From assembly GCA_963971575.1 (NCBI GenBank), contig OZ020618.1:250501-314500 (forward strand): a DNA stretch of 64,000 bases. The letters are read 5' to 3'. Below the pieces are notes generated by a model. The model did no database searches and was not told the DNA's origin. It saw nothing but the letters and a program-made list of their open reading frames with translations. Position 1 is the stretch's first letter. Each line of letters opens with the position of its first letter. The stretch comes from Liopterus haemorrhoidalis. Taxonomy: Eukaryota > Arthropoda > Insecta > Coleoptera > Dytiscidae. Shown piece by piece: positions 12,001 through 20,986 of this stretch. Both the position numbers and the translations under genes were made by a program.

Positions 12001-15000
12001 CTTAGGGAGTTAAAATGGGAAATCCTCCAGCACCCGCCGTATTCCCCTGACCTTGCCCCTTCAGATTTTCATCTGTTTCCTTCTCTTCCAAATAATTTGA
12101 ATGGCAAAAAAATTGTTTCTGTGGAAGAAGTCAAAAACTACCTTACTACTTTCTTTGAAGATAAACCACCCAGTTTCTACAAAAAAGGAATTCAAAAACT
12201 TGTAAAACGTTGGGAGACAGTCATAGAAAATGATGGGGAGTACATTATTGATTAATAAAAATTTTCCACGAAAATGTGTTTTATTTAATTTTATTTCAAA
12301 TCGGGCAGGAATTTTTGCAATCACCTGATGGATTTTTTACTTGTTGATCAAATAAGCTCCAAAACAACGGAAGTGGGATATACAAAAAAATTATTGCATA
12401 CATAATTTTCATATCTTCTATTAATTTTTTACCGCAAATTTCTTCTGAGTAATTCAACCAATGTTCTTTATCTTTATTGGGAGATTTCATTTTTATTTTA
12501 ATTGCAGTAAAAGTACATCTGAAAAATTGCCCCAGGATATTGCCCTTTGGTTTCTTCATTCGATACCAGGGCCTTCCACACACAAATAAAACTAAAAACA
12601 TTTCAGTTATAAAATTGTGTATAATCGAGTCGCCGTAACAAAGCGGCTAAGTCATTTCAAACGACACAACTACGTCATTAATTAATACTTTTTATAATGA
12701 TAAAATTACTTCAAACTTAGGTCAAAATTCTCCTTTAAACAGAACAATGCATACAGTCTGTTCCAAACGGTTAAGCGGAACTAAATGGGAATTTAGTTCT
12801 TTTAGGTTGTCACGAGAAGGGACCTTGCTTGGGTTATTTCATTTTTCACGTTGGGATGTCAAAATTTTAAATTCCAACAATGAAACCATGGAAACGAATG
12901 ACATATGTCAACATTAAATATTTTTTTTTATATTTTAATGACAAAAAAATAAATAAATGGGAAATTTGTATTAAGAATGACACAAAAAATCAAAATATAA
13001 AGAAAATGACATTTTAAAATGATATTAACCTTAACCAAAAAATGTTTATTGTAAGTATGATTTACAAAGCTTAAACAAAACGGCCGAAAGGCACGATTTA
13101 AACGATGAAAGTAACTAGATTGCAAAATCTAGTTCCGCTTAAGCGTTTGGAACTTAGTGTACGTTCAATAAATTATTTCAATTGTGATATTTATTTCTTG
13201 TCGTTCTCAAAATTTAAAATCATAGTTAATGATACACTAACAGGAATGGAGTAATTTACTCAATCTTATAAAGTCTGTTCCAAACGGTTAGGCGGAACTA
13301 GATTTTACAATCTAGTTACTTTCATCGTTTAAATCGTGCTTTTCGGCCGTTTTGTTTAAGCTTTGTAAATCATACTTACAATAAACATTTTTTGGTTAAG
13401 GTTAATATCATTTTAAAATGTTATTATCTTTATATTTTGTGCATTCTTAATACAAATTTCCCATTTATTTATTTTATTGTTATTAAAAGTTGTAAAAAAA
13501 AAATAATTTTGACATGTCATTCGTTTCTATGGTTTCATTGTTGGAATTTTAAATTTTGACATCCAACGTGAAAAATTAAATAACCCAAGCAAGGTCCCTT
13601 CTCGTGACAACCTAAAAGAACGAAATTCCCATTTAGTTCCGCCTAACCGCTTGGAACAGACTGTAATTCATTGATTCTTTTCTTTTTTGCACTGAAATTT
13701 ATAAATTTATAAAATTGTAAAAAATTATAGTTGATAGATAATGGGATTCGGTCCAGTCAGAAAATAAAACAAATTTATTAACTTCGCTTACGTTTCGATT
13801 AATTTAAATCTTCATCAGAGCTACAGAGATATATAGAAACATAGAATTAATATTTTTTTTTTAACAATTAATAAACCAGTGGCGAAGGTACACCTCCGCT
13901 AGACTTGCCCTCCCATAAAAAAAATAATACTAAAAAAAAAATTAAATTTTTTTAAAAAAAATTAAAAGAATATTTAGGTAAATCTTCAAAAATACATCAA
14001 ATTATATCCTATACAATTTTTTGTCCAAGGCTTGGTTTACTAGTTACGAATTTTTATAAATTTTAAAAACTTCCGTTTCTGGTTTCGGATTTTATTAAAA
14101 AACAATAGGGTTCTTCCCAATTAATAGGAGAATTTTTTAGTACCAGAACGAACTCTTTAAGTTAAACCATTTTTGAGTTATCGTATATAAACACACACAT
14201 ACGGACGGCACTTCGAAAATAAGTTTTTTGGATTCCCTGGACCATGAAACGCGGTCATCAGTCAAAATCTCGACATCGAAAATTTTCGCAATTACAATAC
14301 TTGCCCCTTATATATTAAGGTCGGGCAAGTAAAAATTGTAAAAAACTGTTTTATTAGAAATGGACTGTTTTGCCGAAGTTTGAAGAAATTATGACGTAAT
14401 ATGACGAAAAGAATTGACTAGGCCAGCGGTTCCCAAACTTTTTAGAACGCGACCCGGTACGAGGTTTTAAAATTTTTCGCGACCCACCTTATGAAAAAAA
14501 AAACATTTATTTGCAAAACAAATGTTATTTTAAAGCAGTAGCTTTATAGTAATAAAGAGTATAGTATAGTAATAAAGAATATAGTATAGTAATAAAGAGC
14601 ACAAATACACACTATTCTAGTGATTAACTGACGTAAAAAAATAATATGTACAAAAAAAATCTTTTTTGTTTTTAAAATTTTTTTCGCGACCCGGCAAAAT
14701 TTTTCAACGGCCCGGTGTCTAGTCGCGACCCATGCTTTGGGAAACGCTGGAATAGGCGGCTCAAATGTAACATACTTAAAGCTAGTAACATCAAGGCTGC
14801 TGGAAAACCAAAACCCATTGCATAACACGTTTCTTCTCCAAAACAAGTGATGGCCTTCCTTAAAACAGGGGTCAGTATCATACCGACGAAACCCCCGAAA
14901 TTAATCGTGAAATAAAATGTGGAGAAAAATGCCTGTAGTCGATTTTCCTGGGCCGGCAGATTGTACTGGTCACCTCCGAAGGCCGCAACACAGGGCTTGA

Positions 15001-16951
15001 TTCCACCTGTCCCTGTAGCTATTAATATCAAACCCAAAATTGTGAAACTCCTGCAAAAGGTAGCACTTTTCGACATTTTTTCTATCTATTTTTCATACTT
15101 ATATGCAGGGCTTCCGTTATTTTTTTCGTTTCGGTTCAATTAAAAAAATAAATATCGGTTCGGCTCCGGTTTTCATTCCGGCAAAAATAACGGTTTTTTT
15201 CGGTTCAGTTCCGAGTGATAAATTTTTAAATGCTTTTATTTATATTAGAAATTTATTTTCTACTATAATTTAGAAAAACATTTTATTCCTTATTTTGTAA
15301 TGATTATACCAAGGCCGCTGGGGCGGTGTTCTGCCCCCCCCCCACTCCCGAAATAATAGAAGCGCAATTTTTTTTTAACTTGTCAGTTAAAAAAATTACT
15401 AATTTTTCTGCTCATCAGTTTAAAAAATAACCTTAAATTAAATGTATTTTATATTCACTCCCATAATCATTATCTGAACCGAAATGAACCGATATTTTTT
15501 TCGGTTCAGCTCCGGTTTCCGTATCGACAAAAATAACGTTTTTTTCGATTCAGTTCCGGTTCGAAGCCCTGCTTATATGTAACGTTTTCATGGTTATGAT
15601 AAATAATATCTCTGTTAGAAAATATTGGGCAAAGTTATTTCTACTCTACTGCTAGAATGTATTTTATACAAGTACTTTGTGATGGCGGCCGGTCCTGTGG
15701 TGGCCACAGCTAATTTTTTTGTTGTCTATGCATTAAGGGGCTTCATTTGATGCCCTAATGATTTTTTTTTTAATTGTTTATTATTTTGTTACTTACATAT
15801 TTGTTTATAATTTTTTCCGCGATTTGTCTCTATAGTTTTTCTACATATTGGTCAAAGAGTTGAACAATCATGCCAGATTTCAACTTTCTAGGCAAAATCG
15901 TTTGAGCACAATTTCTGCTGAACAGACAGACAGACAGAAACATGAGTATAGGGTTTTTATGGTCATACCTACAAAATCCTAAAAAACTAGATGCAATACT
16001 TACAAAGGTGGTAGTCTTAGAGGAGGGATAGCTGCTAAACAGGTGATAATATCTCCGCATAAATACACCACGGAAAAATAAAGTATAGTCCTGAAAAACA
16101 TATCAATACACATCTTGTGAGTTGACTATACAGGGTGTTCAATCTAAGTGTACCACCATTGCTATCTCGAAAACTATAAGAGCTACGAGGTTAGTTAAAT
16201 ACTAAATACCAAAGAAATACTATTTTGCAAATCTATTACAAAACTATTAACAATTTTTTTTTATGATCAGTGGTTCTCCAAATATGGAACCCAATTTTCT
16301 TATTTTAAATGAGAACATATTTTTTTTATATATTTGTTCGGAAGATAATTTTATTCTGAACTCAACGAATACACAGTTTAGTACCCATACATCATAAATA
16401 TTTTGAGAAAAATACATATTAAATTGACATTAATTTAAATGTCAATAAACAGGAATCAGCGTGCTATGTAGTGTTGTGAGTTGCAGTAAATTACCAAAAT
16501 AATAATATACCAATTTGAAATTATTCCAGTACACCCGTGACACTTTTCATTTGGTGCCGATATCTGAAGTAGTCCATTTTAGGCTTAGATTATTCGTTTA
16601 ATGTCAAAACTATTACATTGCTCATTATCATATTCCAGGATTTATAAATACTACTGATAATAATTATAACTGATACCATTAAAACCAGTGGCGAAGGGAG
16701 ACCTCCGCTAGACTTGCCCTCCCATAAAAAAAATAATAATAAAAAAAAAAAATCATTTTTTTTTTTTAATTTGAAAAAGATTTAGGTAAATCTAGTATTG
16801 TAGGCCTACCTGTATCTTCCGAGGACGCTATCAGCGAGTGCCGCCCCCAGCAGGGGCACCAGGTAACACAGCATGATGAACACGTGGTAGATGATGGTGG
16901 CTGCATTTTCATGGACCTTCAGTTCGTTCCTCAGGTACAACGACAGAATTG
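5902..16951 (-). CDS. Proton-coupled oligopeptide transporter (SLC15/POT family), N-terminus missing
   Basis: Major-facilitator transporter that would import di- and tripeptides with protons across the plasma membrane, as insect SLC15 proteins do. Twelve exons (16951-16810, 16090-16004, 15050-14776, 12591-12341, 11366-10990, 10941-10821, 9930-9827, 8902-8753, 8666-8552, 7961-7833, 7637-7530, 6090-5902) join in phase over 2048 nt to a TAA, about 681 residues. Diagnostic segments in order are LADSVLGRYR, GTGGIKPCVAAFGGDQ, FYFTINFGG (the PTR2 signature, usually ending GSL), PLPLFWSLFDQQGSRWTFQA, a large loop between TM9 and TM10 (about 160 residues), then PQYFLISVGEIMF and GLEFSFTQAPKSMK. The expected first exon with the start codon and the TM1 ExxER motif was not found upstream to 35 kb. 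All exons are intact, so the gene looks functional. Confidence 0.93.
6426..7453 (-). mobile_element. TIR repeat family R1, copy 2 (in transporter intron 11)
   Basis: Ends AGGGTTTCGCAGGTAT and ATATCTGCAAAACCCT, with arms of about 130-170 bp that are inverted copies of each other. The minus-strand interior matches the plus strand of 4286-5280. A 118-codon frame (6704-7060) is repeat sequence, not a host gene. It accounts for 1028 of 1439 bp of the intron. Confidence 0.75.
7530..7637 (-). CDS. Transporter exon 11 (TM11)
   Basis: Acceptor TGTCTGCTGCAG, donor GTATCA, 36 codons, phase 0 at both ends. Encodes APKSMKTITIAAWYLSVALG and then NFLVILITQAKLFTSQ, the helix after the conserved GLEFSxxQAPxSMK motif. 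Confidence 0.9.
7833..7961 (-). CDS. Transporter exon 10 (TM10)
   Basis: Acceptor TTTTTTTAG, donor GTAACA, 43 codons, phase 0 at both ends. Encodes NTIHMIWLIPQYFLISVGE and IMFAISGLEFSFTQ, the best conserved C-terminal POT block, including the functionally important glutamate after GL. Confidence 0.92.
8018..8537. mobile_element. TIR element with R1-like ends in transporter intron 9
   Basis: Bounded by AGGGTTTCGTAGGTATT and AATACCTACGAAGCCT. The interior differs from R1 and resembles 47030-47850 and 63420-63860 (words such as CTCAAAAA, GATAGGGACCTGCGG). Without its 520 bp the intron would be about 70 bp. Confidence 0.6.
8552..8666 (-). CDS. Transporter exon 9 (extracellular loop)
   Basis: Acceptor TTTCTACAG, donor GTGAGT. 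Entry with 1 nt completes the codon left by exon 8; exit is phase 0. Encodes a beta-rich segment with VKLELGGVYTLVMREFRGAI, typical of the large loop between TM9 and TM10 in animal PEPT proteins. Confidence 0.85.
8753..8902 (-). CDS. Transporter exon 8 (extracellular loop)
   Basis: Acceptor TTTATTGCAG, donor GTAGGA, 150 nt (1 + 49 codons + 2). Encodes IAYMHGANDILNVTVSLRAL followed by an acidic DLVDVFFVSDDPQDLF stretch. The NVT is a possible N-glycosylation site. Confidence 0.85.
8996..9801. mobile_element. TIR element, copy B of the inverted pair (in transporter intron 7)
   Basis: The outer ends TTGTTATGAAGCCAA and TTGGCTTCATAACAA are exact complements; an inner TIR TTGCCCCGAGGAGT lies at 9037 and its partner ends near 9772. 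The interior is the reverse complement of 926-1673. It fills 806 of the 924-bp intron. Confidence 0.75.
9827..9930 (-). CDS. Transporter exon 7 (extracellular loop)
   Basis: Acceptor TTGTTCTTCAG, donor GTAAAA, 34 codons + 2 nt. Encodes VDTMLIGLTDLAELFVYITE and PVEYSKSLSGKPRL. Weakly conserved region of the family, accepted because of splice sites and phase. Confidence 0.82.
9959..10763. mobile_element. Fold-back element family E, copy 2, split by MITE M1 copy 2
   Basis: Left arm (ACCACCACAGGACCGAC..., with GAGATATTATTTAACATCACC) is repeated inverted in the right arm (10630-10763). Arms are about 170 bp. The 410-bp MITE at 10158-10567 sits in the loop. Without the MITE the element is about 395 bp. 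Confidence 0.75.
10158..10567 (+). mobile_element. MITE family M1, copy 2
   Basis: Full-length, TACAGTCTGTTTC... to ...GGAACAGACTGTA, inserted in element E. A related uninterrupted sequence near 44786 reads GCAATAACTAACAACTTT; here it reads GCAACAAC, MITE, ACAACTTT with a TA at each MITE edge. This shows a TA target duplication directly. Confidence 0.92.
10821..10941 (-). CDS. Transporter exon 6 (start of large extracellular loop)
   Basis: Acceptor TCTCTTTTTAG, donor GTAAGG, 1 nt + 40 codons. Encodes NITARNYSEYYYTVAAPDKC then a basic stretch. NIT and NYS are glycosylation sequons, consistent with an extracellular position. The preceding intron is only 48 bp. Confidence 0.85.
10990..11366 (-). 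CDS. Transporter exon 5 (TM7 end to TM9)
   Basis: Acceptor TTGTAATATTAG, donor GTAAAA, 125 codons + 2 nt, phase 0 entry. Begins GSRWTFQASRTNGT, followed by QMQVVNPAIVLLLIPVFERF and GGIAAGLAFLASGLLEL, all strongly POT-like. Ends before the large loop. Confidence 0.93.
11416..12328 (+). mobile_element. Defective mariner transposon
   Basis: Ends TCAGGTGATTGCAAAA and TTTTTGCAATCACCTGA form a TIR of about 28 bp beside TA (11414-11415) on the left and TG on the right. Its 913 bp make up nearly all of a 974-bp transporter intron; the right end is only 12 bp from the exon 4 splice donor (exon ends at 12341). Confidence 0.92.
11434..12255 (+). pseudogene. Mariner transposase pseudogene
   Basis: Two frames: 11434-11754 (HTH segment ISTEEIAEKLNVDKSTAFRH, then WVPHILTERNK and VITGDEKWIMYHN) and 11776-12255 (VWWDCRGILYF, YSPDLAPSDFHLF, ending ENDGEYIID). 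These are mariner-family landmarks. The first catalytic Asp (GDE) and third (PSD) are present. The second is lost: HHDNARPH of the family reads HHNARPH, a one-codon deletion. About 60 N-terminal residues are absent and a TGA plus a short deletion separates the halves. It is inactive. Confidence 0.93.
12341..12591 (-). CDS. Transporter exon 4 (TM6-TM7)
   Basis: Acceptor AAATGTTTTTAG, donor GTAAAA, 2 nt + 83 codons. Encodes ILFVCGRPWYRMKKPKGN, HWLNYSEE and IPLPLFWSLFDQQ, canonical POT sequence running straight into GSRWTFQA of exon 5. Confidence 0.93.
12752..13161 (+). mobile_element. MITE family M1, copy 3 (transporter intron 3)
   Basis: Full length. The left end TACAGTCTGTTCC is intact; the right end is degraded (GGAACTTAGTGTA instead of GGAACAGACTGTA). 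Confidence 0.9.
13269..13665 (-). mobile_element. MITE family M1, copy 4 (transporter intron 3, inverted)
   Basis: Opposite orientation to copy 3, 107 bp away. Ends TAAAGTCTGTTCC and GGAACAGACTGTA. More diverged inside than the other copies. Two inverted copies in one intron could form a long hairpin in the pre-mRNA. Confidence 0.9.
13739..13835 (-). repeat. Fragment of a repeat with hammerhead-like core
   Basis: On the minus strand it reads CTGATGAAG, then a short palindromic stem, then CGAAACG. The same block forms both arms of the palindrome at 35661-35873. See findings for the ribozyme comparison. Confidence 0.5.
13871..14335 (-). repeat. Dispersed repeat, GT-microsatellite family
   Basis: Begins CAGTGGCGAAGG...CTCCGCTAGACTTGCC and ends near GGGCAAGTAAAAA. 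Matches the reverse complement of about 30318-31015 and, in part, 16687-16800. No coding. Confidence 0.65.
14424..14749. mobile_element. hAT-type MITE in transporter intron 3
   Basis: Ends CAGCGGTTCCCAAACTTT and GCTTTGGGAAACGCTG, flanked by GACTAGGC (14416-14423) and GAATAGGC (14750-14757), an 8-bp duplication with one mismatch. 326 bp, no transposase. Ends 27 bp from the exon 3 boundary. Confidence 0.85.
14776..15050 (-). CDS. Transporter exon 3 (TM4-TM5, PTR2 signature)
   Basis: Acceptor CTTTTGCAG, donor GTATGT, 1 nt + 91 codons + 1 nt. Encodes GLILIATGTGGIKPCVAAFG, GDQYNLP and STFYFTINFGGFVGMIL, the most diagnostic block of the POT family. An open frame continues past the donor into the hAT MITE, which is read-through and not coding. 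Confidence 0.95.
15106..15571. mobile_element. hAT MITE family H1, copy 1 (transporter intron 2)
   Basis: Ends CAGGGCTTC and GAAGCCCTG, flanked by perfect CTTATATG octamers (15098-15105, 15572-15579). It interrupts element E; the uninterrupted E sequence at 30801-30820 has a single CTTATATG. Subterminal regions carry repeated CGGTTC/TTCCGG words, typical transposase-binding arrays. Confidence 0.92.
15580..15715. repeat. Element E, right half
   Basis: TGTAACG...CTGTTAGAAAATATTGGGC...GTCCTGTGGTGGCCACAGCT. The left side is cut by the hAT insertion and truncated. Confidence 0.65.
15720..15990. repeat. R1-related fragment with CAGACAGA run
   Basis: Shares GGTCATACCTACAAAATCCT and the preceding CAGACAGACAGA tract with the ends of R1. 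Abuts transporter exon 2. Confidence 0.5.
16004..16090 (-). CDS. Transporter exon 2 (TM3)
   Basis: Acceptor TATGTTTTTCAG, donor GTAAGT, 1 + 28 codons + 2. Encodes TILYFSVVYLCGDIITCLAA and IPPLRLPP, which fits POT TM3 and the following loop, and continues the RYR-T junction from exon 1. Confidence 0.9.
16120..16686. other. Intron sequence with a transposon-end-like start
   Basis: Starts with TACAGGGTGTTCAATC near 16129, a motif common at insect element ends. I could not find the matching partner, so no element is called. Confidence 0.3.
16687..16800 (-). repeat. Fragment of the GT-microsatellite repeat family
   Basis: CAGTGGCGAAGGG...CTCCGCTAGACTTGCC matches 13871 onward and the reverse complement of about 30960-31015. 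Confidence 0.65.
16810..16951 (-). CDS. Transporter exon 1 of those visible (TM1 end to TM2)
   Basis: Donor GTAGGC; acceptor placed at GAATTAG because the frame then reads xAILSLYLRNEL as in other POT proteins (MRAILVLYL). Continues IIYHVFIMLCYLVPLLG and AALADSVLGRY. An ATG 12 bp upstream of the sequence AATTCTG could open the frame locally, but that would omit TM1, so I prefer a missing upstream exon. Confidence 0.85.
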
Positions 16952-17286
16952 CTAATTCCATTACAAATGAAACACATGTACTTAAGGGCGCGGTTATATT
17001 CGCACGCGACTCACCTTGCTCTCACAGTTCACGCACCACTTTATTAATTTAATTAAAATCGGAAAATAAACAATGAACCACTGAATATTCATTTGAAACT
17101 ATCCTTCTATTTTTAAGAATTGAGTGTGGGCAAGGTAGGAGTTATTTCGATCTTGCATTTAATTGGGTAAAAACGTGGAAAAGTTTACACTGTAGAAAAA
17201 TAGATCTCTGCCTTGACTTATTCTGTTTGTTATTAATAAAAAAAAAAAAAATAGAATATAAATGTACATTTAGACAGTTTTGTAGT
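16952..17286. other. Upstream of the last visible transporter exon
   Basis: Contains a minus-strand splice-donor-like AAGGTGAGT around 17010, but the sequence before it has stops in the needed frame. No N-terminal POT exon is seen. Confidence 0.35.
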
Positions 17287-17655
17287 ACTGTCCGACAAAT
17301 ATTTCGTGGCCGGGCGTGGTATATTGTGCGCACAGAGAGGGCACTATGAAAGACAGTGGCAGATATGGAGTACAGTCAGAGAAACAAGTTCACATTCTTA
17401 CACGTGTACATTGTACAGATGTTTTCCCGCTAAATATACTTACATAACAATGTTAAATTTTTTACTATTAATAGCACGTCCACGTTGTTTTTTGTCTCCA
17501 TGATTTTAAATATTTAATATATTTTGAATGTTGCACTTATGCACTTGACTGTAATAGCGTGTGTAGGAAATAATGCAATTCGCCAAAGTTATAATCCCCA
17601 CTACAAATTTCACGCGCATTTTTCACGCCCGGCCACGGAATATCTGTCGGGCAGT
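17287..17655. mobile_element. TIR MITE with CCGGGCGTG ends
   Basis: ACTGTCCGACA...TCGTGGCCGGGCGTG on the left is matched by CACGCCCGGCCACGG...TGTCGGGCAGT on the right, about 33 bp of imperfect TIR. 369 bp, no coding. Confidence 0.75.
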
Positions 17656-18543
17656 CGAAATGTACGTATATTTAATAAACATATTGAAAGAAAGATTCAG
17701 TGTTTCATTTGAAATTTATACAAATTTAACATATTGAAAATTTGGTGGATAAAAATATTTACTTCTCAGGCCACAGAATGAAAATCTCTCGCAGAATTCT
17801 GTGGCTATTATGCAGAAAATTGAAGTCGGATATTTCTCGTTTTTATTTTCTTTATCTTCATCCTCTTCGACTGAATGAAAAAAATGTTCAATAAGATTTT
17901 AAAAAAACAGGCTTATCGAGATAGGTATTTTTCGAAATTAAATTAAAAGAAAAAAAAAATCTAAAATAGTATTTTTCAAAAAATAAAATAATAATAAATC
18001 TGAAAACGAAATGTCGTATTGAGAAGTGGCATCGGTGGCGGCGCTGTGTTCCAAGGCAATATGGCTGTCAATATGCTGATAGCGAACAGGTTAATTTAAG
18101 CACAGTACATTTTTATTTTATTATGCCGGGCACGTAATTTTATGTGGTACATCTGAGTGTCGGTCATCTGAATTTACAATATATGGATTCTGTTTGTAAA
18201 CAAGTGCATTATGTTCATTGCCTCATGAAATAAAATTAGTTTTAGGACAGAAGCAGCTAAAAGTTAAATATGCAACTTGCAGGTGCAAACATATTAGTGC
18301 AGTTTTGTTTTTCTGCGACTGTAATGAACAAACTCGCATAGTATCAGTTACTTTTTAACTCAAAATATATTCCCGTGCCTTCCTGGACTTAATATTAACT
18401 TTCCCTTCATTTTTCTTAAGAAAAGAAAAAAACTAAAATGCCTATCTTTGTCCTGTCTTGAATGACAGCCAAAAACACTACAATTTGTTCTACTTTTATA
18501 GTTTTTCCTCAAGTTCTATCAACATTCTAACAAAAATCCAATA
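17656..18543. repeat. Intergenic sequence with a dispersed repeat at 18000-18130
   Basis: 18000-18130 (AGAAGTGGCATCGGTGGCGG, GTTAATTTAAGCACAGT) matches the reverse complement of about 50825-50945. Otherwise nothing is recognised. Confidence 0.5.
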
Positions 18544-18544
18544 C

Positions 18545-18876
18545 TATAGTGCGTTCAAAGGTGAGTATGCAGTACAGGACATATGGAGTCGTTCTTTTTC
18601 ACACTCTCTAATGGGTTTACACAATGACGCTATCCTTTACTTGCTTGTCGACGTTGCCAGCTCTAAAACGCATTGATCTGTAAAGACGCAGTATTCTACA
18701 AATGGTCATTTGTTTTTGTTGATGTTATTTGAGTTTTATAAGAGTTGATTTTTGTAAACCATACGAGTTTTTCATATTATTATAATTGACACATTGGACA
18801 CTTTTATAACATTTGGCAACACCGCTCCCATTTGCCATAAGATCAATACTGTATTCTCACCTTTGAACGGACTATA
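18545..18876. mobile_element. TIR MITE with TATAGTGCGTTCAAAGG ends
   Basis: Left TATAGTGCGTTCAAAGGTGA, right TCACCTTTGAACGGACTATA, about 33 bp TIR. 332 bp, no transposase. Confidence 0.75.
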
Positions 18877-18894
18877 GAACACATGTAATAAGTT

Positions 18895-18970
18895 CAAACA
18901 GTACTAGAGCGCCTAGTACAATATTTGACCACCAGACTGCGTATCCGAGCGTGTCAGTTCTCAATAGAGG
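18895..18970. repeat. Dispersed repeat fragment
   Basis: GACCACCAGACTGCGTATCC matches, inverted, 50690-50770 (GGATACGCAGTCTGGTGGTC), and a diverged copy starts near 63886 at the window end. Confidence 0.6.
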
Positions 18971-19156
18971 AGTATGTCTGTATTCCATACCTTTCCTAGC
19001 CATTTGTTTAGATACTCGTATATAGTTCCGACTGTCTTATTAACAACTGTCTTATTACCGAACTGTCGTAAAGCGAATGTACTTCTGACAGCGTCAATCA
19101 CCGAGCGCTGTCCAGGTTACTTACCGCTGTTGACAGGAACTGTTATTTTGTTTAAT

Positions 19157-19807
19157 TCTCTATGGTTACATTCGATTTGACGCTCCGAGCACGTTCTGTA
19201 CACTCAAACGTGTTCGATTTGACGCTCGGAGTACACTCAATTGCATTCGTTTTGCGATCGAGCGAGCATTTAGAGTGCGCTCTATGTGTTCGGGGTTTTA
19301 AGACCGAGCATATGGAGTATGACGTAAAAAAGTGGGGGAACGGCAAAAGTTTAAAATTAAATTATAAATAAAATAAAAATAATAGCCTTAGACAAATAAC
19401 AATAGACAAATAATATTGTTATTTGTCTATGACTACAGAGTACGGCCATTTTATGTATTTGTGACGTTCTGTAAACAGCAAAAAAAAATATTAAAATACA
19501 CCGTGCATAAAATTAAAATGGAAAAAAAATCATTAAATTAATTCATTAATTATTATTTAATTTTTAATTAATTTTATTTCTTCATCATTGAAAAAAAATC
19601 AAGGAAAAACCGAGGTATATAATTTTGATTCATGACTGACGTGAACTAATCTGACAGTAAAAACGCCGCCTAAAATTGTAGGGTTAGATTTTATAAACAT
19701 TACGTCACAAGAACGCTCGCTCCGTTAGTGCTCTATTCATGACGTCACCATCAACTGTTCGCTCAGCGCTCGCTCTACTCTGTACAACTCGAATGTACCC
19801 TATGAAT
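19157..19807. mobile_element. TIR element with GCTC-rich subterminal repeats
   Basis: Left CTATGGTTACATTCGATTTG, right CAACTCGAATGTACCCTATG, inverted. Inside each end are clustered GACGCTC/GAGCG/CGCTCGCTC words in an otherwise AT-rich element. Overlapping short frames on both strands are products of these repeats. The core has TAGACAAATAACAATAGACA and its inversion. Confidence 0.65.
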
Positions 19808-20576
19808 CTTCCTCGCGGTTGAATGAAACATATATTTATTAGAACCTTACAAAATCTACATATATGTATATATTCTTCCATTTTTTTTTTTACATAAAAA
19901 TACACAGATACAACTATACGATAAGTGATACAGTGTTTGGCGAAATTACATCAAAATACACTTGAAGCTCGGACATAGATATGCTTTTGATGAGTTGATC
20001 AAAATTTTTGAAAAATATTTGTACAATATCTAAAAATATATATTCTAGTGGACCGCTGTGTTATTTTCCAAATTTTGATTTAAAATTAAGGGTAGGTACT
20101 CAAAAATTTCTTATACAAAACTAACAATCAGAAATAAAATTAGTAACAACTTATAGATCAAATTTTGCTACGAATTTTTATCTAGATTTTTTTTTTGAAA
20201 TTGTAGAAGCTTCATTTTACAATTATGTGGCTTTTCTGTTGTGAAAATTATAGTTATTGTACTTGATGGTCTATTTTTGCCGCCTTAAATTTGTCGGGGT
20301 TCACAAATTTGTCTATCAGGTAAAAATGATTTAATCTTCGTAAAGAACACTTTTATCAAGTAGCATTCTATTATCAGTACAATTTTTCAAATGTTCTGAA
20401 TTATAATCATATCAAAAAAAATATTGACGTATTTGAAAATTTCTACACAAAACTATCTAAATATAAAAGATATCTGAAACTAAGTATATTTAGAAAAAAT
20501 ACAGAAAAATATTTTCTGATACCTATTGTTATTGAGCGATAACATTTTTTTTTTTTTTTAGAAATTAAGAATAATA
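19808..20576. other. AT-rich intergenic stretch
   Basis: No exon, TIR or recognised repeat boundary seen. Confidence 0.35.
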
Positions 20577-20986
20577 TACAGTCTGTTCCAAACGGTTAAG
20601 CGGAACTAGATTTTGCAATCTAGTTACTTTCATCGCTTAAATCGTGCTTTTCGGTCGTTTTGTTCAAGCTTTGTAAATCATACTTACAATTAACATTTTT
20701 TGGTTAAGGTTAATATCATTTTAAAATGTCATTTTCTTTATATTTTGATATTTTGTGCATTCTTAATACAAATTTCCCATTTATTTATTTTTTTGTCATT
20801 AAAATTTGTAAAAAAAAATAATTTAATTTTCACATGTCATTCGTTTCTATGGTTTCATTGTTGGAATTTTAAATTTTGACATTCCAACGTGAAAAATGAA
20901 ATAACCCCAGCAAGGTCCCTTCTCGTGACAACCTAAAAGAACGAAAATCCCATTTAGTTCCGCTTAACCGTTTGGAACAGACTGTA
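20577..20986 (-). mobile_element. MITE family M1, copy 5
   Basis: Full length, ends TACAGTCTGTTCC and GGAACAGACTGTA. Its right-hand TA is shared with the next element at 20985. Confidence 0.92.

Noticed and set aside
14672..14775. C-terminal extension of the transporter frame beyond exon 3
   Set aside because: It runs past a GTATGT donor into a hAT MITE; exon 4 continues the protein in phase.
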